The notes beneath the pieces were generated by a model that saw nothing but the letters and a program-made list of their open reading frames with translations, ran no database searches and was not told the DNA's origin. Below are positions 18,505 through 26,858 of a stretch of DNA of 64,000 nucleotides, in pieces. A program made the position numbers and the translations under genes. The stretch comes from Streptomyces sp. NBC_00554. Its GTDB lineage: Bacteria; Actinomycetota; Actinomycetes; Streptomycetales; Streptomycetaceae. The first letter of the stretch is position 1, and every line of letters begins with the position of its first letter. The stretch spans positions 5,084,001-5,148,000 of the forward strand of contig NZ_CP107799.1 of the NCBI RefSeq assembly GCF_041431135.1, written 5' to 3'.

Positions 18505-18951
18505 ATGAAGATCATCCTCACCCACGAGGTCTCTGGCCTCGGTGCCGCGGGCGACGTCGTTGACGTCAAGGACGGTTACGCTCGCAACTACCTGATCCCG
18601 CGGAACTTTGCGATCCGCTGGACCAAGGGCGGCGAGAAGGACGTCGAGCAGATTCGTCGTGCTCGCAAGATCCACGAGATCGCGACCATCGAGCAGGCCA
18701 ACGAGATCAAGGCCCGCCTCGAAGGCGTGAAGGTCCGTCTGGCCGTTCGCTCCGGCGACGCCGGCCGTCTCTTCGGTTCCGTCACCCCGGCCGACATCGC
18801 CTCGGCGATCAAGGCTTCCGGTGGCCCCGAGGTCGACAAGCGCCGCATCGAGCTGGGCGCGCCGATCAAGACCCTGGGCGCCCACGCGACGTCCGTGCGT
18901 CTGCACCCCGAGGTTGCCGCCAAGGTCAACATCGAGGTCGTCGCGGCCTGA
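18505..18951 (+). CDS. rplI: 50S ribosomal protein L9
   Basis: Ribosomal protein L9 of 148 aa. The N-terminal domain (MKIILTHEVSGLGAAGDVVDVKDGYARNYLIPR) is diagnostic, followed by the long connecting helix and the C-terminal domain. It lies 18 bp after rpsR and is the last gene of the operon, ended by the hairpin at 18975-19009. Confidence 0.98.
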   Translation: MKIILTHEVSGLGAAGDVVDVKDGYARNYLIPRNFAIRWTKGGEKDVEQIRRARKIHEIATIEQANEIKARLEGVKVRLAVRSGDAGRLFGSVTPADIASAIKASGGPEVDKRRIELGAPIKTLGAHATSVRLHPEVAAKVNIEVVAA

Positions 18952-18974
18952 CCGCTGCGCTCGGCATAGCTGAG

Positions 18975-19009
18975 AGAAGGGCCGCACCCCAACGGGGTGC
19001 GGCCCTTCT
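18975..19009 (+). terminator. Terminator of the rpsF-ssb-rpsR-rplI operon
   Basis: Perfect 16-bp GC-rich stem with a 3-nt AAC loop, followed by TCGTT, 23 bp after the rplI stop. Confidence 0.92.
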
Positions 19010-19058
19010 TCGTTCCGTGAGAGCGCGGTTTGGTTTCGCTCAGATGCGACGCCTCTTG

Positions 19059-19072
19059 GTTTCACGTGAAAC
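19059..19072. other. parS centromere site (ParB binding)
   Basis: Perfect GTTTCACGTGAAAC between the operon terminator and the convergent MATE gene; first of a pair. Confidence 0.95.
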
Positions 19073-19096
19073 GAGGGCGCCGTCGCGCTGGCGGAC

Positions 19097-19110
19097 GTTT
19101 CACGTGAAAC
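19097..19110. other. parS centromere site (ParB binding)
   Basis: Perfect GTTTCACGTGAAAC, 38 bp after the previous copy and only 2 bp beyond the MATE stop codon. Confidence 0.95.
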
Positions 19111-19112
19111 GT

Positions 19113-20450
19113 TCAGCGCGTGGCGCCCGTGACGATCCAGCGCCCCGAGCGGGAACGCAGCCACAAGGTCATCATCCGGAGTGTCATCATCAGCGTCATC
19201 GCTCCCCAGAGCGCGGTCAGGCCGCCACCGAGTACGGGTACGAGCAGTGCCACGGGAGCGAAGACCAGCAGCGTGAGCAGCATTGCCCACGCAAGATACG
19301 GCCCGTCCCCCGCGCCCATCAGGACTCCGTCCAGTACGAAGACGATCCCGCTGATGGGCTGGGACACGGCGACCAGCAGCAGGGCGGGCAGTGCCGTGTT
19401 CTGGACGACCGAGTCGCTGGTGAACAGGGGGAGGAACAGGGGGCGGGCGGCGATGACCAACAAGCCGAGTACGACTCCCGCAGCGATTCCCCACTGGACC
19501 ATGCGGCGGCAGGCCTCGCGGGCGCCCTGGGCGTCGCCTGCTCCGAGATAGCGTCCGATGATGGCCTGTCCGGCGATGGCGATCGCGTCGAGTGCGAAGG
19601 CGAGCAGACTCCACAGCGACAGGATGATCTGGTGAGCGGCTATGTCGGCGTCTCCGAGACGCGCGGCCACCGCGGTGGCGATCATGAGAATCGCCCGTAG
19701 CGACAGCGTGCGCACGAGCAGGGGTGCACCGGCCTGGGCACAGGCCCGTATCCCGGCGGAGTCGGGCCGCAGTGAGGCGCCGTGCTTACGGGCGCCGCGG
19801 ATGACGACGTACAGATAGGCAGCGGCCATACCGCACTGGGCGATGACGGTGCCCCAGGCCGAGCCTGCGATGCCGAGGCCGGCACCGTACACAAGACCGA
19901 CGTTGAGGGCGCCGTTGGCGACGAAGCCCCCGACGGCGACGTACAGCGGGGTCTTTGTGTCCTGCAGACCACGCAGGACGCCGGTGGCGGCGAGCACGAC
20001 GAGCATGGCCGGGATACCGAGCGACGAGATGCGCAGATAGGTGATGGCGTACGGGGCGGCGGTGTCGGAGGCGCCGAAGAGTTCCATCAGGGCGGGTGCC
20101 GTGGGCAGGGCGACGGCGATGACGGCTGCGCCGATCAGCAGAGCGAGCCAGATGCCGTCCATGCCTTGGCGGATCGCGGCGCGCAGATCGCCTGCGCCGA
20201 CGCGGCGGGCGACGGCGGCCGTGGTGGCGTAGGCGAGGAAGACGAAGACGCCGACGGCCGTCATGAGGAGGGCTGAGGCGATGCCTAGGCCGGCCAGTTG
20301 CGCGGTGCCGAGATGGCCGACGATCGCGGTGTCGGCCATCAGGAAGAGTGGCTCGGCGACGAGTGAGCCGAAGGCCGGAACAGCCAGCGCGACGATCTCT
20401 CGGTCGTGCCGACGCCGGGCGGCCTTGGACGCCGCGGGAGCCTGTGTCAT
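19113..20450 (-). CDS. MATE family efflux transporter (DinF-like)
   Basis: Multidrug and toxic compound extrusion transporter with twelve predicted helices. The N-terminal half contains LVAEPLFLMADTAIVGHLGTAQLAGLGIA, the characteristic MATE/DinF opening, and the two halves show the expected internal similarity (AAHQIILSLWSLLAFALDAIAIAGQAIIGRYLGAGD). I use the ATG 20450 (445 aa); an in-frame codon at 20459 adds three residues. Substrate unknown. It is transcribed away from dnaB, with the DnaA-box cluster in the shared upstream region. Confidence 0.92.
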   Translation of the reverse strand: MTQAPAASKAARRRHDREIVALAVPAFGSLVAEPLFLMADTAIVGHLGTAQLAGLGIASALLMTAVGVFVFLAYATTAAVARRVGAGDLRAAIRQGMDGIWLALLIGAAVIAVALPTAPALMELFGASDTAAPYAITYLRISSLGIPAMLVVLAATGVLRGLQDTKTPLYVAVGGFVANGALNVGLVYGAGLGIAGSAWGTVIAQCGMAAAYLYVVIRGARKHGASLRPDSAGIRACAQAGAPLLVRTLSLRAILMIATAVAARLGDADIAAHQIILSLWSLLAFALDAIAIAGQAIIGRYLGAGDAQGAREACRRMVQWGIAAGVVLGLLVIAARPLFLPLFTSDSVVQNTALPALLLVAVSQPISGIVFVLDGVLMGAGDGPYLAWAMLLTLLVFAPVALLVPVLGGGLTALWGAMTLMMTLRMMTLWLRSRSGRWIVTGATR

Positions 20451-20574
20451 GAGCACCAATCTAATCTTCCACAGGTAAGAGATGCAATCTCGAAATGACC
20501 CTTACTTGTCTGCTGGTGCGGCGCGCCGTCGTACGCCGTTTGCAACGATCTTGGTCCGACCGGGAAAGTTTTTC

Positions 20575-20727
20575 TTCTGCACAGCCGGTGGACGGGAAAG
20601 TGGCAGGTCAGGGCGGGTTCCTTTGGAGAGCTGAGGGCTTGTTCACAGGCCTGTCCACCGGGTCGTGCACAGGTTTTGTGGGGTTCTCCACAGCATCCGG
20701 GCCGTCGTCCACATGGCCTGTGGATAA
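20575..20727. promoter_or_regulatory. DnaA-box cluster upstream of dnaB
   Basis: Three boxes match the Streptomyces DnaA consensus (T/C)(T/C)(A/G/C)TCCACA exactly: TTCTCCACA 20684-20692, TCGTCCACA 20705-20713, and TTATCCACA on the minus strand 20719-20727. At least four one-mismatch boxes lie just upstream (TTCTGCACA 20575, TTGTTCACA 20639, CTGTCCACC 20651, TCGTGCACA 20663). They sit in the 459-bp divergent gap between the MATE gene and dnaB, suggesting DnaA control of dnaB or DnaA titration. I recognise nothing else in 20728-20909 apart from the dnaB ribosome-binding site. Confidence 0.7.
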
Positions 20728-20909
20728 CCAGATTGGCTGACGGTGCCCGCGGGCCTAACGTGGGGCGGCGCCCACTCTCTCCTCCGTCCTCGGAAACCTC
20801 ACAAAACCGACGCGTCAGAACCGGAGTTGGGCCTCTTGGTTGTCAGTGCCGTGCCGTAGAAATGAAGGGCACGGCTAGGTCCGCTCAGCGGACGGGAGGA
20901 GGTGGCTCG

Positions 20910-22388
20910 GTGAGTATTTCCGAGCCCTTGGACGACCCGTGGGCGGCCGACAGCGGCCCCAGTGATCGTCTGCCCCCCTCACGCCAGCGCCGAGACGGTG
21001 GCCGGAGCCGCGACGAGCAGCACGACCGCGACCGGGACAGCGGTTCATGGGAAGGCGGAGGTTCGGCCTTCGAGCGCGTACCGCCGCAGGACCTGGACGC
21101 CGAGCAGTCGGTTCTCGGCGGCATGCTCCTCTCCAAGGACGCCATCGCCGATGTCGTGGAGGTTCTCAAGGGCCACGACTTCTACCGCCCGGCGCACGAA
21201 ACGATCTTCCAGGCGATCCTCGACCTGTATGCGAAGGGTGAGCCCGCCGACCCCATCACGGTCGCGGCCGAGCTCACCAAACGGGGTGAGATCACCAAGG
21301 TCGGTGGCGCACCGTATCTGCACACCCTGGTGCAGACGGTCCCGACCGCGGCGAACGCCGAGTACTACGCGGAGATCGTGCACGAGCGCGCGGTCCTGCG
21401 CCGCCTGGTCGAGGCGGGGACACGCATCACACAGATGGGATACGCGGCGGACGGCGACGTCGATGAGATCGTCAACAGCGCCCAGGCCGAGATCTATGCG
21501 GTCACCGAGCAGCGCACCACCGAGGACTATCTGCCGCTCGGCGACATCATGGAGGGCGCGCTCGACGAGATCGAGGCGATCGGGTCCCGGTCGGGGGAGA
21601 TGACCGGGGTGCCGACCGGCTTCACAGACCTCGACTCGCTCACCAACGGTCTTCACCCGGGCCAGATGATCATCATCGCCGCCCGTCCCGCCATGGGTAA
21701 GTCGACGCTGGCCCTGGACTTCGCGCGGGCCTGCTCGATCAAGCACAACATGCCCAGCGTGATCTTCTCGCTCGAAATGGGCCGCAACGAGATCGCGATG
21801 CGTCTGCTGTCGGCCGAGGCGCGTGTGGCCCTGCACCACATGAGGTCCGGCACGATGACCGACGAGGACTGGACCCGGCTCGCACGCCGTATGCCGGACG
21901 TCTCCGCCGCCCCGCTCTACATCGACGACTCGCCGAACCTGTCGATGATGGAGATCCGCGCCAAGTGCCGACGCCTCAAGCAGCGCGCCGATCTGAAGCT
22001 CGTGGTCATCGACTATCTGCAGCTGATGCAGTCGGGCGGCAAGAGATCCGAGAGCCGCCAGCAGGAGGTCTCCGACATGTCGCGAAACCTGAAGCTGCTG
22101 GCCAAGGAGCTGGAGCTGCCGGTGATCGCACTGTCTCAGCTCAACCGTGGCCCCGAGCAGCGCACTGACAAGAAGCCCATGGTCTCCGACCTGCGCGAGT
22201 CCGGATCGATCGAGCAGGACGCGGACATGGTGATCCTGCTGCACCGTGAGGACGCGTACGAGAAGGAGTCACCGCGCGCCGGCGAGGCGGACATCATCGT
22301 GGGCAAGCACCGTAACGGCCCGACGGCCACGATCACGGTGGCCTTCCAGGGCCACTACTCGCGCTTCGTGGACATGGCGCAGACCTGA
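20910..22388 (+). CDS. dnaB: Replicative DNA helicase DnaB
   Basis: Hexameric 5'-3' replicative helicase of 492 aa. I chose the GTG 20910 (VSISEPLDDPWA) because GGGAGGAGG lies at 20894-20902; the frame is open for 78 codons upstream without similarity. After a charged N-terminal extension of about 55 residues, the N-terminal domain starts with RVPPQDLDAEQSVLGGMLLSKDAI. The RecA-like domain has Walker A (ARPAMGKST) near residue 260, LVVIDYLQLM (Walker B) and SDLRESGSIEQDADMV, the DnaB motif 4 region. No intein interrupts it. Gene order ssb/rplI/dnaB is conserved in streptomycetes. Confidence 0.98.
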   Translation: MSISEPLDDPWAADSGPSDRLPPSRQRRDGGRSRDEQHDRDRDSGSWEGGGSAFERVPPQDLDAEQSVLGGMLLSKDAIADVVEVLKGHDFYRPAHETIFQAILDLYAKGEPADPITVAAELTKRGEITKVGGAPYLHTLVQTVPTAANAEYYAEIVHERAVLRRLVEAGTRITQMGYAADGDVDEIVNSAQAEIYAVTEQRTTEDYLPLGDIMEGALDEIEAIGSRSGEMTGVPTGFTDLDSLTNGLHPGQMIIIAARPAMGKSTLALDFARACSIKHNMPSVIFSLEMGRNEIAMRLLSAEARVALHHMRSGTMTDEDWTRLARRMPDVSAAPLYIDDSPNLSMMEIRAKCRRLKQRADLKLVVIDYLQLMQSGGKRSESRQQEVSDMSRNLKLLAKELELPVIALSQLNRGPEQRTDKKPMVSDLRESGSIEQDADMVILLHREDAYEKESPRAGEADIIVGKHRNGPTATITVAFQGHYSRFVDMAQT

Positions 22389-22496
22389 TCCGACCCCTCG
22401 TCGACCTGGCTCAACCTGGTTCCGATACCTCGCTGGGTCTCGGAGCGTCGGATAAATGTGCTCGACGTGCGATGCCGGGCCGGGTGGACTGGGGGC

Positions 22497-23882
22497 ATGA
22501 CGACACCTCAGGAAGAGTTGCTTCCCGCCACGCGCCGGGCTCTGCTGCACCGTATCGCCGTCGCTCAGGCCGAAGGACGGGCGCCGTCGCTGGTCGCTTC
22601 GGTGGTCCGAGCCGGAGAGACGGTCTGGACCGGAGCGCGGACCTCGGTGGACGGGCATGGGCCGGACGAGAACGTGCAGTACCGGATCGGTTCCATCACC
22701 AAGACCTTCACCGCCGTACTGGTGCTGAGGCTGCGTGACGAGGGAGTGCTGGATCTCGGCGACCCCCTGGAGAAGCATCTGCCGGGCACCGGCGCGGGGG
22801 AGGCCACCATTGCCGAACTGCTCGCGCACACGGCGGGGTTGGCCGCCGAGTCGCCCGCTCCCTGGTGGGAGCGCACGCCTGGCTCACTGCGCCCCGAACT
22901 GGCCGACGTGCTGGGCGAGCGGCCCTTCCGGCATCCGGTCGGGCGACGGCACCACTACTCGAACCCCGGTTACACGCTGCTGGGAGCGCTGGTCGAGGAA
23001 CTGCGGGGCGCCCCCTGGGAAGAGGTGCTGCGGCGGGAGGTGCTCGAGCCGCTCGGACTCAGCCGTACCAGCGGGCGACCGGTGGCGCCGCACGCGGGCG
23101 GGTGGGCCGTCCATCCCTGGGCGGACGTGATGTTGCCGGAGCCGGCTGAGGACCTTGGCCGTATGGCGCCTGCCGGACAACTCTGGTCCACCACTGGGGA
23201 TTTGGCGCGCTTCGCGGTCTTCCTCGTCCAGGGTGACGACCGGGTGCTGAGTGCGGAGTCCGTACGGGAGATGCGGACGCCCGCCGCGCCGCCCGAGACG
23301 GCGGACCTGGCCGCAGGTTCCGCGTACGGCCTGGGTATGCAGATCGTGCATCGTGACGGACGGACCCTTGCCGGACATTCCGGTTCCCTGCCGGGCTTCC
23401 TCGCCAGTTTGATGTTCGGGGTGGAGGACGACGTGGCGGCGGTGGTGCTGGCCAACTGCACCTCGGGACTGCCCGTGTTGACCATTGCCACAGACCTTGT
23501 ACGGATCGTGGCGGAGGCCGAACCCCGGATCCCTGAGCCCTGGCGTCCGCTGCCCGAAGTGGACCGGGCTGTACTGGAGTTGGCGGGACAGTGGTACTGG
23601 GGGACTTACGCCTTCGGGCTGCGGCTGGTGGCCGACGGGGGTGTTTCGCTCGAGCCGTTGACCGGCATGGGTCGGGGCGCACACTTCCGGGCGAACGGCG
23701 ACGGTACCTGGACGGGACTCGACGGCTACTACGCCGGAGAGCTTCTACGGGCCCTTCGGCGCCCTGACGGCTCCCTGAGCCACCTCGACCTCGGGTCGTT
23801 CACCTTCACGCGTCAGCCGTACGACGAGGGGGCTCCTGTGCCGGGTGGGGTGGACCCCGACGGCTGGCGAGGGTTCCGGTAG
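22497..23882 (+). CDS. Beta-lactamase-related serine hydrolase
   Basis: Class C beta-lactamase/esterase family protein (PF00144 type) of 461 aa from the ATG 22497. Active-site motifs are present in order: S-I-T-K near residue 66, Y-S-N near 154, and G-H-S-G near 293, the KTG-equivalent. There is no signal peptide, so it is probably cytoplasmic. A C-terminal region of about 120 residues beyond the hydrolase fold resembles the extra domain of D-aminopeptidase-like members. Likely an esterase or D-amino-acid peptidase rather than a drug-resistance enzyme; the substrate is unknown. Confidence 0.88.
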   Translation: MTTPQEELLPATRRALLHRIAVAQAEGRAPSLVASVVRAGETVWTGARTSVDGHGPDENVQYRIGSITKTFTAVLVLRLRDEGVLDLGDPLEKHLPGTGAGEATIAELLAHTAGLAAESPAPWWERTPGSLRPELADVLGERPFRHPVGRRHHYSNPGYTLLGALVEELRGAPWEEVLRREVLEPLGLSRTSGRPVAPHAGGWAVHPWADVMLPEPAEDLGRMAPAGQLWSTTGDLARFAVFLVQGDDRVLSAESVREMRTPAAPPETADLAAGSAYGLGMQIVHRDGRTLAGHSGSLPGFLASLMFGVEDDVAAVVLANCTSGLPVLTIATDLVRIVAEAEPRIPEPWRPLPEVDRAVLELAGQWYWGTYAFGLRLVADGGVSLEPLTGMGRGAHFRANGDGTWTGLDGYYAGELLRALRRPDGSLSHLDLGSFTFTRQPYDEGAPVPGGVDPDGWRGFR

Positions 23883-23894
23883 GGGCGGTCGCGA

Positions 23895-23934
23895 CGAGAG
23901 GGGGTCTGTTTCACGTGAAACAGACCCCCTCTCG
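23895..23934. other. parS inside a 40-bp perfect palindrome (possible dual terminator)
   Basis: Perfect GTTTCACGTGAAAC at 23908-23921 forms the centre of an uninterrupted palindrome with 20-nt arms. It lies exactly between the convergent serine hydrolase and GNAT genes, where a bidirectional terminator would be expected. In RNA it would form a very stable hairpin on either strand. Confidence 0.93.
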
Positions 23935-23948
23935 CGTATACCGGAGCC

Positions 23949-24401
23949 TCAGAGCGGCAGTTTGAAGCCCACGTGTGAGGCGGTGAAGCCGAGTCGCTCG
24001 TAGAAGCGGTGTGCGTCGGTACGCGTGACGTCGGAGGTCAGCTGGACCAACTGGCAGTCCTGGCGCCGGGATTCGTCGATCGCCCACTCGATGAGCCGGG
24101 TGCCGAGGCCGCCGCCACGTTCGTCGGCGTGGACGCGTACGCCTTCGATGATCGAGCGGGTCGCTCCCTTGCGGGACAGTCCGGGAATCACCGTGAGCTG
24201 AAGCGTGCCGACGACGCGGCCGCTGCGCACCGCGACGACGACGTGCTGGTTCGCGTCGCCGCTGAGGCGTGCCAGGGCGGCGAGATACGGGGTGAGGTCG
24301 TCCGGTGACTCCCGCTCGGCGCCCAGCGGGTCGTCCGCGAGCATCGCGACGATGGCGGGGACGTCGTCCGAGACGGCAGCTCGTATTTCAAGATCTCCCA
24401 T
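23949..24401 (-). CDS. GNAT family N-acetyltransferase
   Basis: 150-aa single-domain GNAT protein. The acetyl-CoA-binding motif A is visible (EGVRVHADERGGGLGTRLIEWAIDESR, with the R/Q-x-x-G-x-G/A core), and the C-terminal part has the common AHRFYERLGF signature. Likely an amine or small-molecule acetyltransferase; substrate unknown. It is followed upstream on the same strand by the MarR regulator, 41 bp from its stop. Confidence 0.9.
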   Translation of the reverse strand: MGDLEIRAAVSDDVPAIVAMLADDPLGAERESPDDLTPYLAALARLSGDANQHVVVAVRSGRVVGTLQLTVIPGLSRKGATRSIIEGVRVHADERGGGLGTRLIEWAIDESRRQDCQLVQLTSDVTRTDAHRFYERLGFTASHVGFKLPL

Positions 24402-24442
24402 GCCTGCACTCTACGAGCGCGGGCTCACTGACTCCGCACCGC

Positions 24443-24901
24443 CTACGCGGGCACGCTCGCCGATTCCACGACCCTGACCAGTGGGGCCAGCTCGGGGTTC
24501 CTGGCCGCCTCGTCGAGCGCCTCGCGCAAGGCGGCGTCATTGGTGGGCCGCGCCTCTTCGAGGAGCGTGAGGCCTGCCTCGCTGACGTTCGTGTAGATGC
24601 CACGGCGATCGGTCGGGCACAGGTAGCGCGCGAGCAGGCCGCGGTCCTCGAGCCGGGTGACGAGCCGGGTGGTGGCGCTCTGACTCAGAACGACCGCATC
24701 CGCGACCTGCTTCATCTGCAGATGACCGCCGTCGCCGTCGTGCTGCCGGCTGAGCACGTCGAGCAGGGAGTACTCCCGCACGCTCAGGCCGTGCTTGACC
24801 TGCAGGGCGCGCTCGATGTGGGCCTCGATCCTCCCGTGCAGCAGGGAGAGAGCGCACCAGCCCTGTGCGAGGGCGGTGAGCGCGGGGTCCGTGGCTGTCA
24901 T
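24443..24901 (-). CDS. MarR family transcriptional regulator
   Basis: Winged-helix MarR regulator of 152 aa from the ATG 24901 (MTATDPALTALAQGW). The DNA-binding segment includes QVADAVVLSQSATTRLVTRLEDRGLLAR, and the wing has CPTDRRGIYTNVSEAG. It is divergent from the MFS efflux gene with 143 bp between them, the classical arrangement for a repressor of an efflux pump. It may also control the GNAT gene downstream of it. Confidence 0.93.
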   Translation of the reverse strand: MTATDPALTALAQGWCALSLLHGRIEAHIERALQVKHGLSVREYSLLDVLSRQHDGDGGHLQMKQVADAVVLSQSATTRLVTRLEDRGLLARYLCPTDRRGIYTNVSEAGLTLLEEARPTNDAALREALDEAARNPELAPLVRVVESASVPA

Positions 24902-24985
24902 GGCGTTTTCCTCCGTCCCGGAGCGGCTGAAACCCAGGATAGAGCACAAGCGCAATAGCCCGCTGTTGCGTATAGCCCGCGTCTG

Positions 24986-24997
24986 CAACTATTGTTG
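24986..24997. promoter_or_regulatory. Candidate MarR operator
   Basis: Short inverted repeat CAACTATTGTTG in the marR/MFS divergent promoter region, next to an AT-richer stretch with further half-site-like CGCAA/TTGCG elements at 24951-24970. Inferred from position and symmetry only. Confidence 0.4.
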
Positions 24998-25044
24998 GCG
25001 CACGTAAAGCGCTCCTGCAATCGTCTGGGAAGGTGTACCCCACC

Positions 25045-26253
25045 ATGCCTCTCGCGCTTCTGGCCCTCGCGATCGGGGCCTTCGGAATCGGAACCACCGA
25101 GTTCGTGATCATGGGTGTACTGCCCGAGGTCGCCGGTGACTTCGGTGTCTCCATCCCCACCGCCGGACTGCTGGTGACCGGCTACGCCCTCGGCGTGGTG
25201 ATCGGTGCCCCGATCATGACCGCGCTCGGCACCAAGGTGCCCCGCAAGCGGATGCTGATGCTGCTGATGGGGCTGTTCGTGCTCGGCAACCTGCTCTCCG
25301 CCGTCGCCCCGGCCTTCGGGCTGATGCTGGTGGGCCGCGTGGTCGCCTCCCTCGCCCACGGTGCGTTCTTCGGCATCGGCTCAGTGGTTGCCGCCGAACT
25401 GGTCGCCCCGGAGAAGAAGGCCGGTGCGATCGCCATGATGTTCAGCGGTCTGACCGTCGCCAACGTGGTCGGCGTTCCGCTGGGCACGATGATCGGGCAG
25501 TCCGCCGGCTGGCGCGTCACCTTCGCGGGCGTCGCAGCACTTGGCGTGATCGGGCTCCTGGGCATCGCCAAGCTGGTCCCCGAACTGCCGAAGCCCGAAG
25601 GCGTGCGCCTCCGTCACGAGCTGGCCGCCTTCAAGAACGTCCAGGTCCTGCTGGCCATGGCGATGACGGTGCTTGGGTTCGGCGGCGTCTTCGCGGCCAT
25701 CACCTACATCGCGCCGATGATGACGCACGTCGCGGGCTTCGCCGACGGTTCCGTCACCTGGCTGCTGGTCCTCTTCGGCCTCGGCATGGTCGGCGGGAAC
25801 CTGATCGGCGGCAAGTTCGCGGACCGGGCTCTGATGCCGATGCTGTACGTGTCCCTGGGCGGACTCGCCGTGGTGCTCGCCCTGTTCACCGTCACCGCAC
25901 ACAACAAGATCCTCGCGGCCGTCACGATCGCGCTGATCGGAGCCCTTGGGTTCGCCACCGTGCCGCCGCTGCAGAAGCGCGTCCTCGACCAGGCGCACGG
26001 CGCCCCCACGCTGGCCTCGGCCGTCAACATCGGCGCCTTCAACCTCGGCAACGCTCTTTCGGCCTGGCTCGGCGGCATCGTCATCGCCGCGGGCCTGGGC
26101 TACACCGCCCCCAACTGGGTCGGCGCCGTCCTCGCCGCGAGCGCGCTCGTCCTCGCGGTCCTCTCGGCCGCCCTGGAGCGCCGCGCTAGCGCCCGCAGCA
26201 CCGTCATCGCCGGCGGCGCGCGCGCCGAACAGCGGACCGCCATCCACCACTGA
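25045..26253 (+). CDS. MFS efflux transporter (DHA1, AraJ/CmlR-like)
   Basis: Drug:H+ antiporter of the DHA1 family, 402 aa from the ATG 25045 (a GTG at 25033 is an alternative). The start MPLALLALAIGAFGIGTTEFVIMGVLPEVAGDF is the hallmark of this sugar-efflux/chloramphenicol-exporter group, and motif C appears as GLTVANVVGVPLGTMIGQ. Twelve hydrophobic helices are predicted. The divergent marR gene suggests ligand-induced expression. A GlcG-like protein follows 100 bp downstream on the same strand, forming a small cassette. Confidence 0.92.
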   Translation: MPLALLALAIGAFGIGTTEFVIMGVLPEVAGDFGVSIPTAGLLVTGYALGVVIGAPIMTALGTKVPRKRMLMLLMGLFVLGNLLSAVAPAFGLMLVGRVVASLAHGAFFGIGSVVAAELVAPEKKAGAIAMMFSGLTVANVVGVPLGTMIGQSAGWRVTFAGVAALGVIGLLGIAKLVPELPKPEGVRLRHELAAFKNVQVLLAMAMTVLGFGGVFAAITYIAPMMTHVAGFADGSVTWLLVLFGLGMVGGNLIGGKFADRALMPMLYVSLGGLAVVLALFTVTAHNKILAAVTIALIGALGFATVPPLQKRVLDQAHGAPTLASAVNIGAFNLGNALSAWLGGIVIAAGLGYTAPNWVGAVLAASALVLAVLSAALERRASARSTVIAGGARAEQRTAIHH

Positions 26254-26353
26254 CCGGGTCGAGCCCGGGCGCGGGGCCAGGGCCGTCCCCGCGCCCTCTC
26301 GACTCAGAACCACCCGGTTCGACTCAGCACCCGCTACAAGGAGAAACACCCTC

Positions 26354-26776
26354 ATGAGCACCACCACTGCCGTCGCCCCGCTGACCATCGAGGACGCCGA
26401 GATTCTCGTCACCGCGGCCCGCCGTGCCGCCGAAGCCGCCGGAGTCCGGGTCAGCGTCACCGTCCTCGACGCGGGCGGTCACCTGCTGGCCTTCCGCCGC
26501 GACGACCGGGCCGTGCTGATCTCCGGCGAGACCAGCACCCGCAAGGCCTACACGGCGCTCCATCTGGACTCCGCCACCGCGGACCTCGTCGAGTTGGTCC
26601 AGCCCGGCGGCATCTTCCACACCCTGCCCACCGCCCTGGACCGTCCGCTCCTGTTCATCGCGGGCGGCGTACCGGTCCACCGCGACGGCCGCCTGATCGG
26701 CGCGATCGGGGTCGGCGGCGGTGCGCCGGACCAGGACCACGGCTTCGCCGCAGCCGCAGTCGAGGCGCTCGCCTGA
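26354..26776 (+). CDS. GlcG/HbpS-like heme-degrading/heme-binding domain protein
   Basis: 140-aa protein of the GlcG/HbpS family (PF03928). The features are a helix with MSTTTAVAPLTIEDAEILVTAA..., then VSVTVLDAGGHLLAFRRDD, the ARRAA/GIGVGGG core and the ending DQDHGFAAAAVEAL. Members bind heme or small cofactors or act in glycolate and corrinoid loci; no signal peptide is seen, unlike secreted HbpS. It lies 100 bp after the MFS gene with an AGGAG upstream of the ATG 26354, and is followed by a strong terminator. Confidence 0.88.
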   Translation: MSTTTAVAPLTIEDAEILVTAARRAAEAAGVRVSVTVLDAGGHLLAFRRDDRAVLISGETSTRKAYTALHLDSATADLVELVQPGGIFHTLPTALDRPLLFIAGGVPVHRDGRLIGAIGVGGGAPDQDHGFAAAAVEALA

Positions 26777-26792
26777 TCGCGCCTCAACGCAG

Positions 26793-26830
26793 AAGCGCCG
26801 GTCCCCGACATCTCCGGGGGACCGGCGCTT
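26793..26830. terminator. Bidirectional terminator
   Basis: Perfect 14-bp stem (26793-26806 with 26817-26830) with a 10-nt loop, between the GlcG gene and the convergent acetyltransferase; a T-rich stretch follows on the plus strand. Confidence 0.9.
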
Positions 26831-26858
26831 TCCCTATCGGCTTCCAGGCCGCCGACCG

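Noticed and set aside
20575..20727. The DnaA-box cluster as the chromosomal origin
   Set aside because: Streptomyces oriC lies between dnaA and dnaN with about twenty boxes; neither gene is present here.
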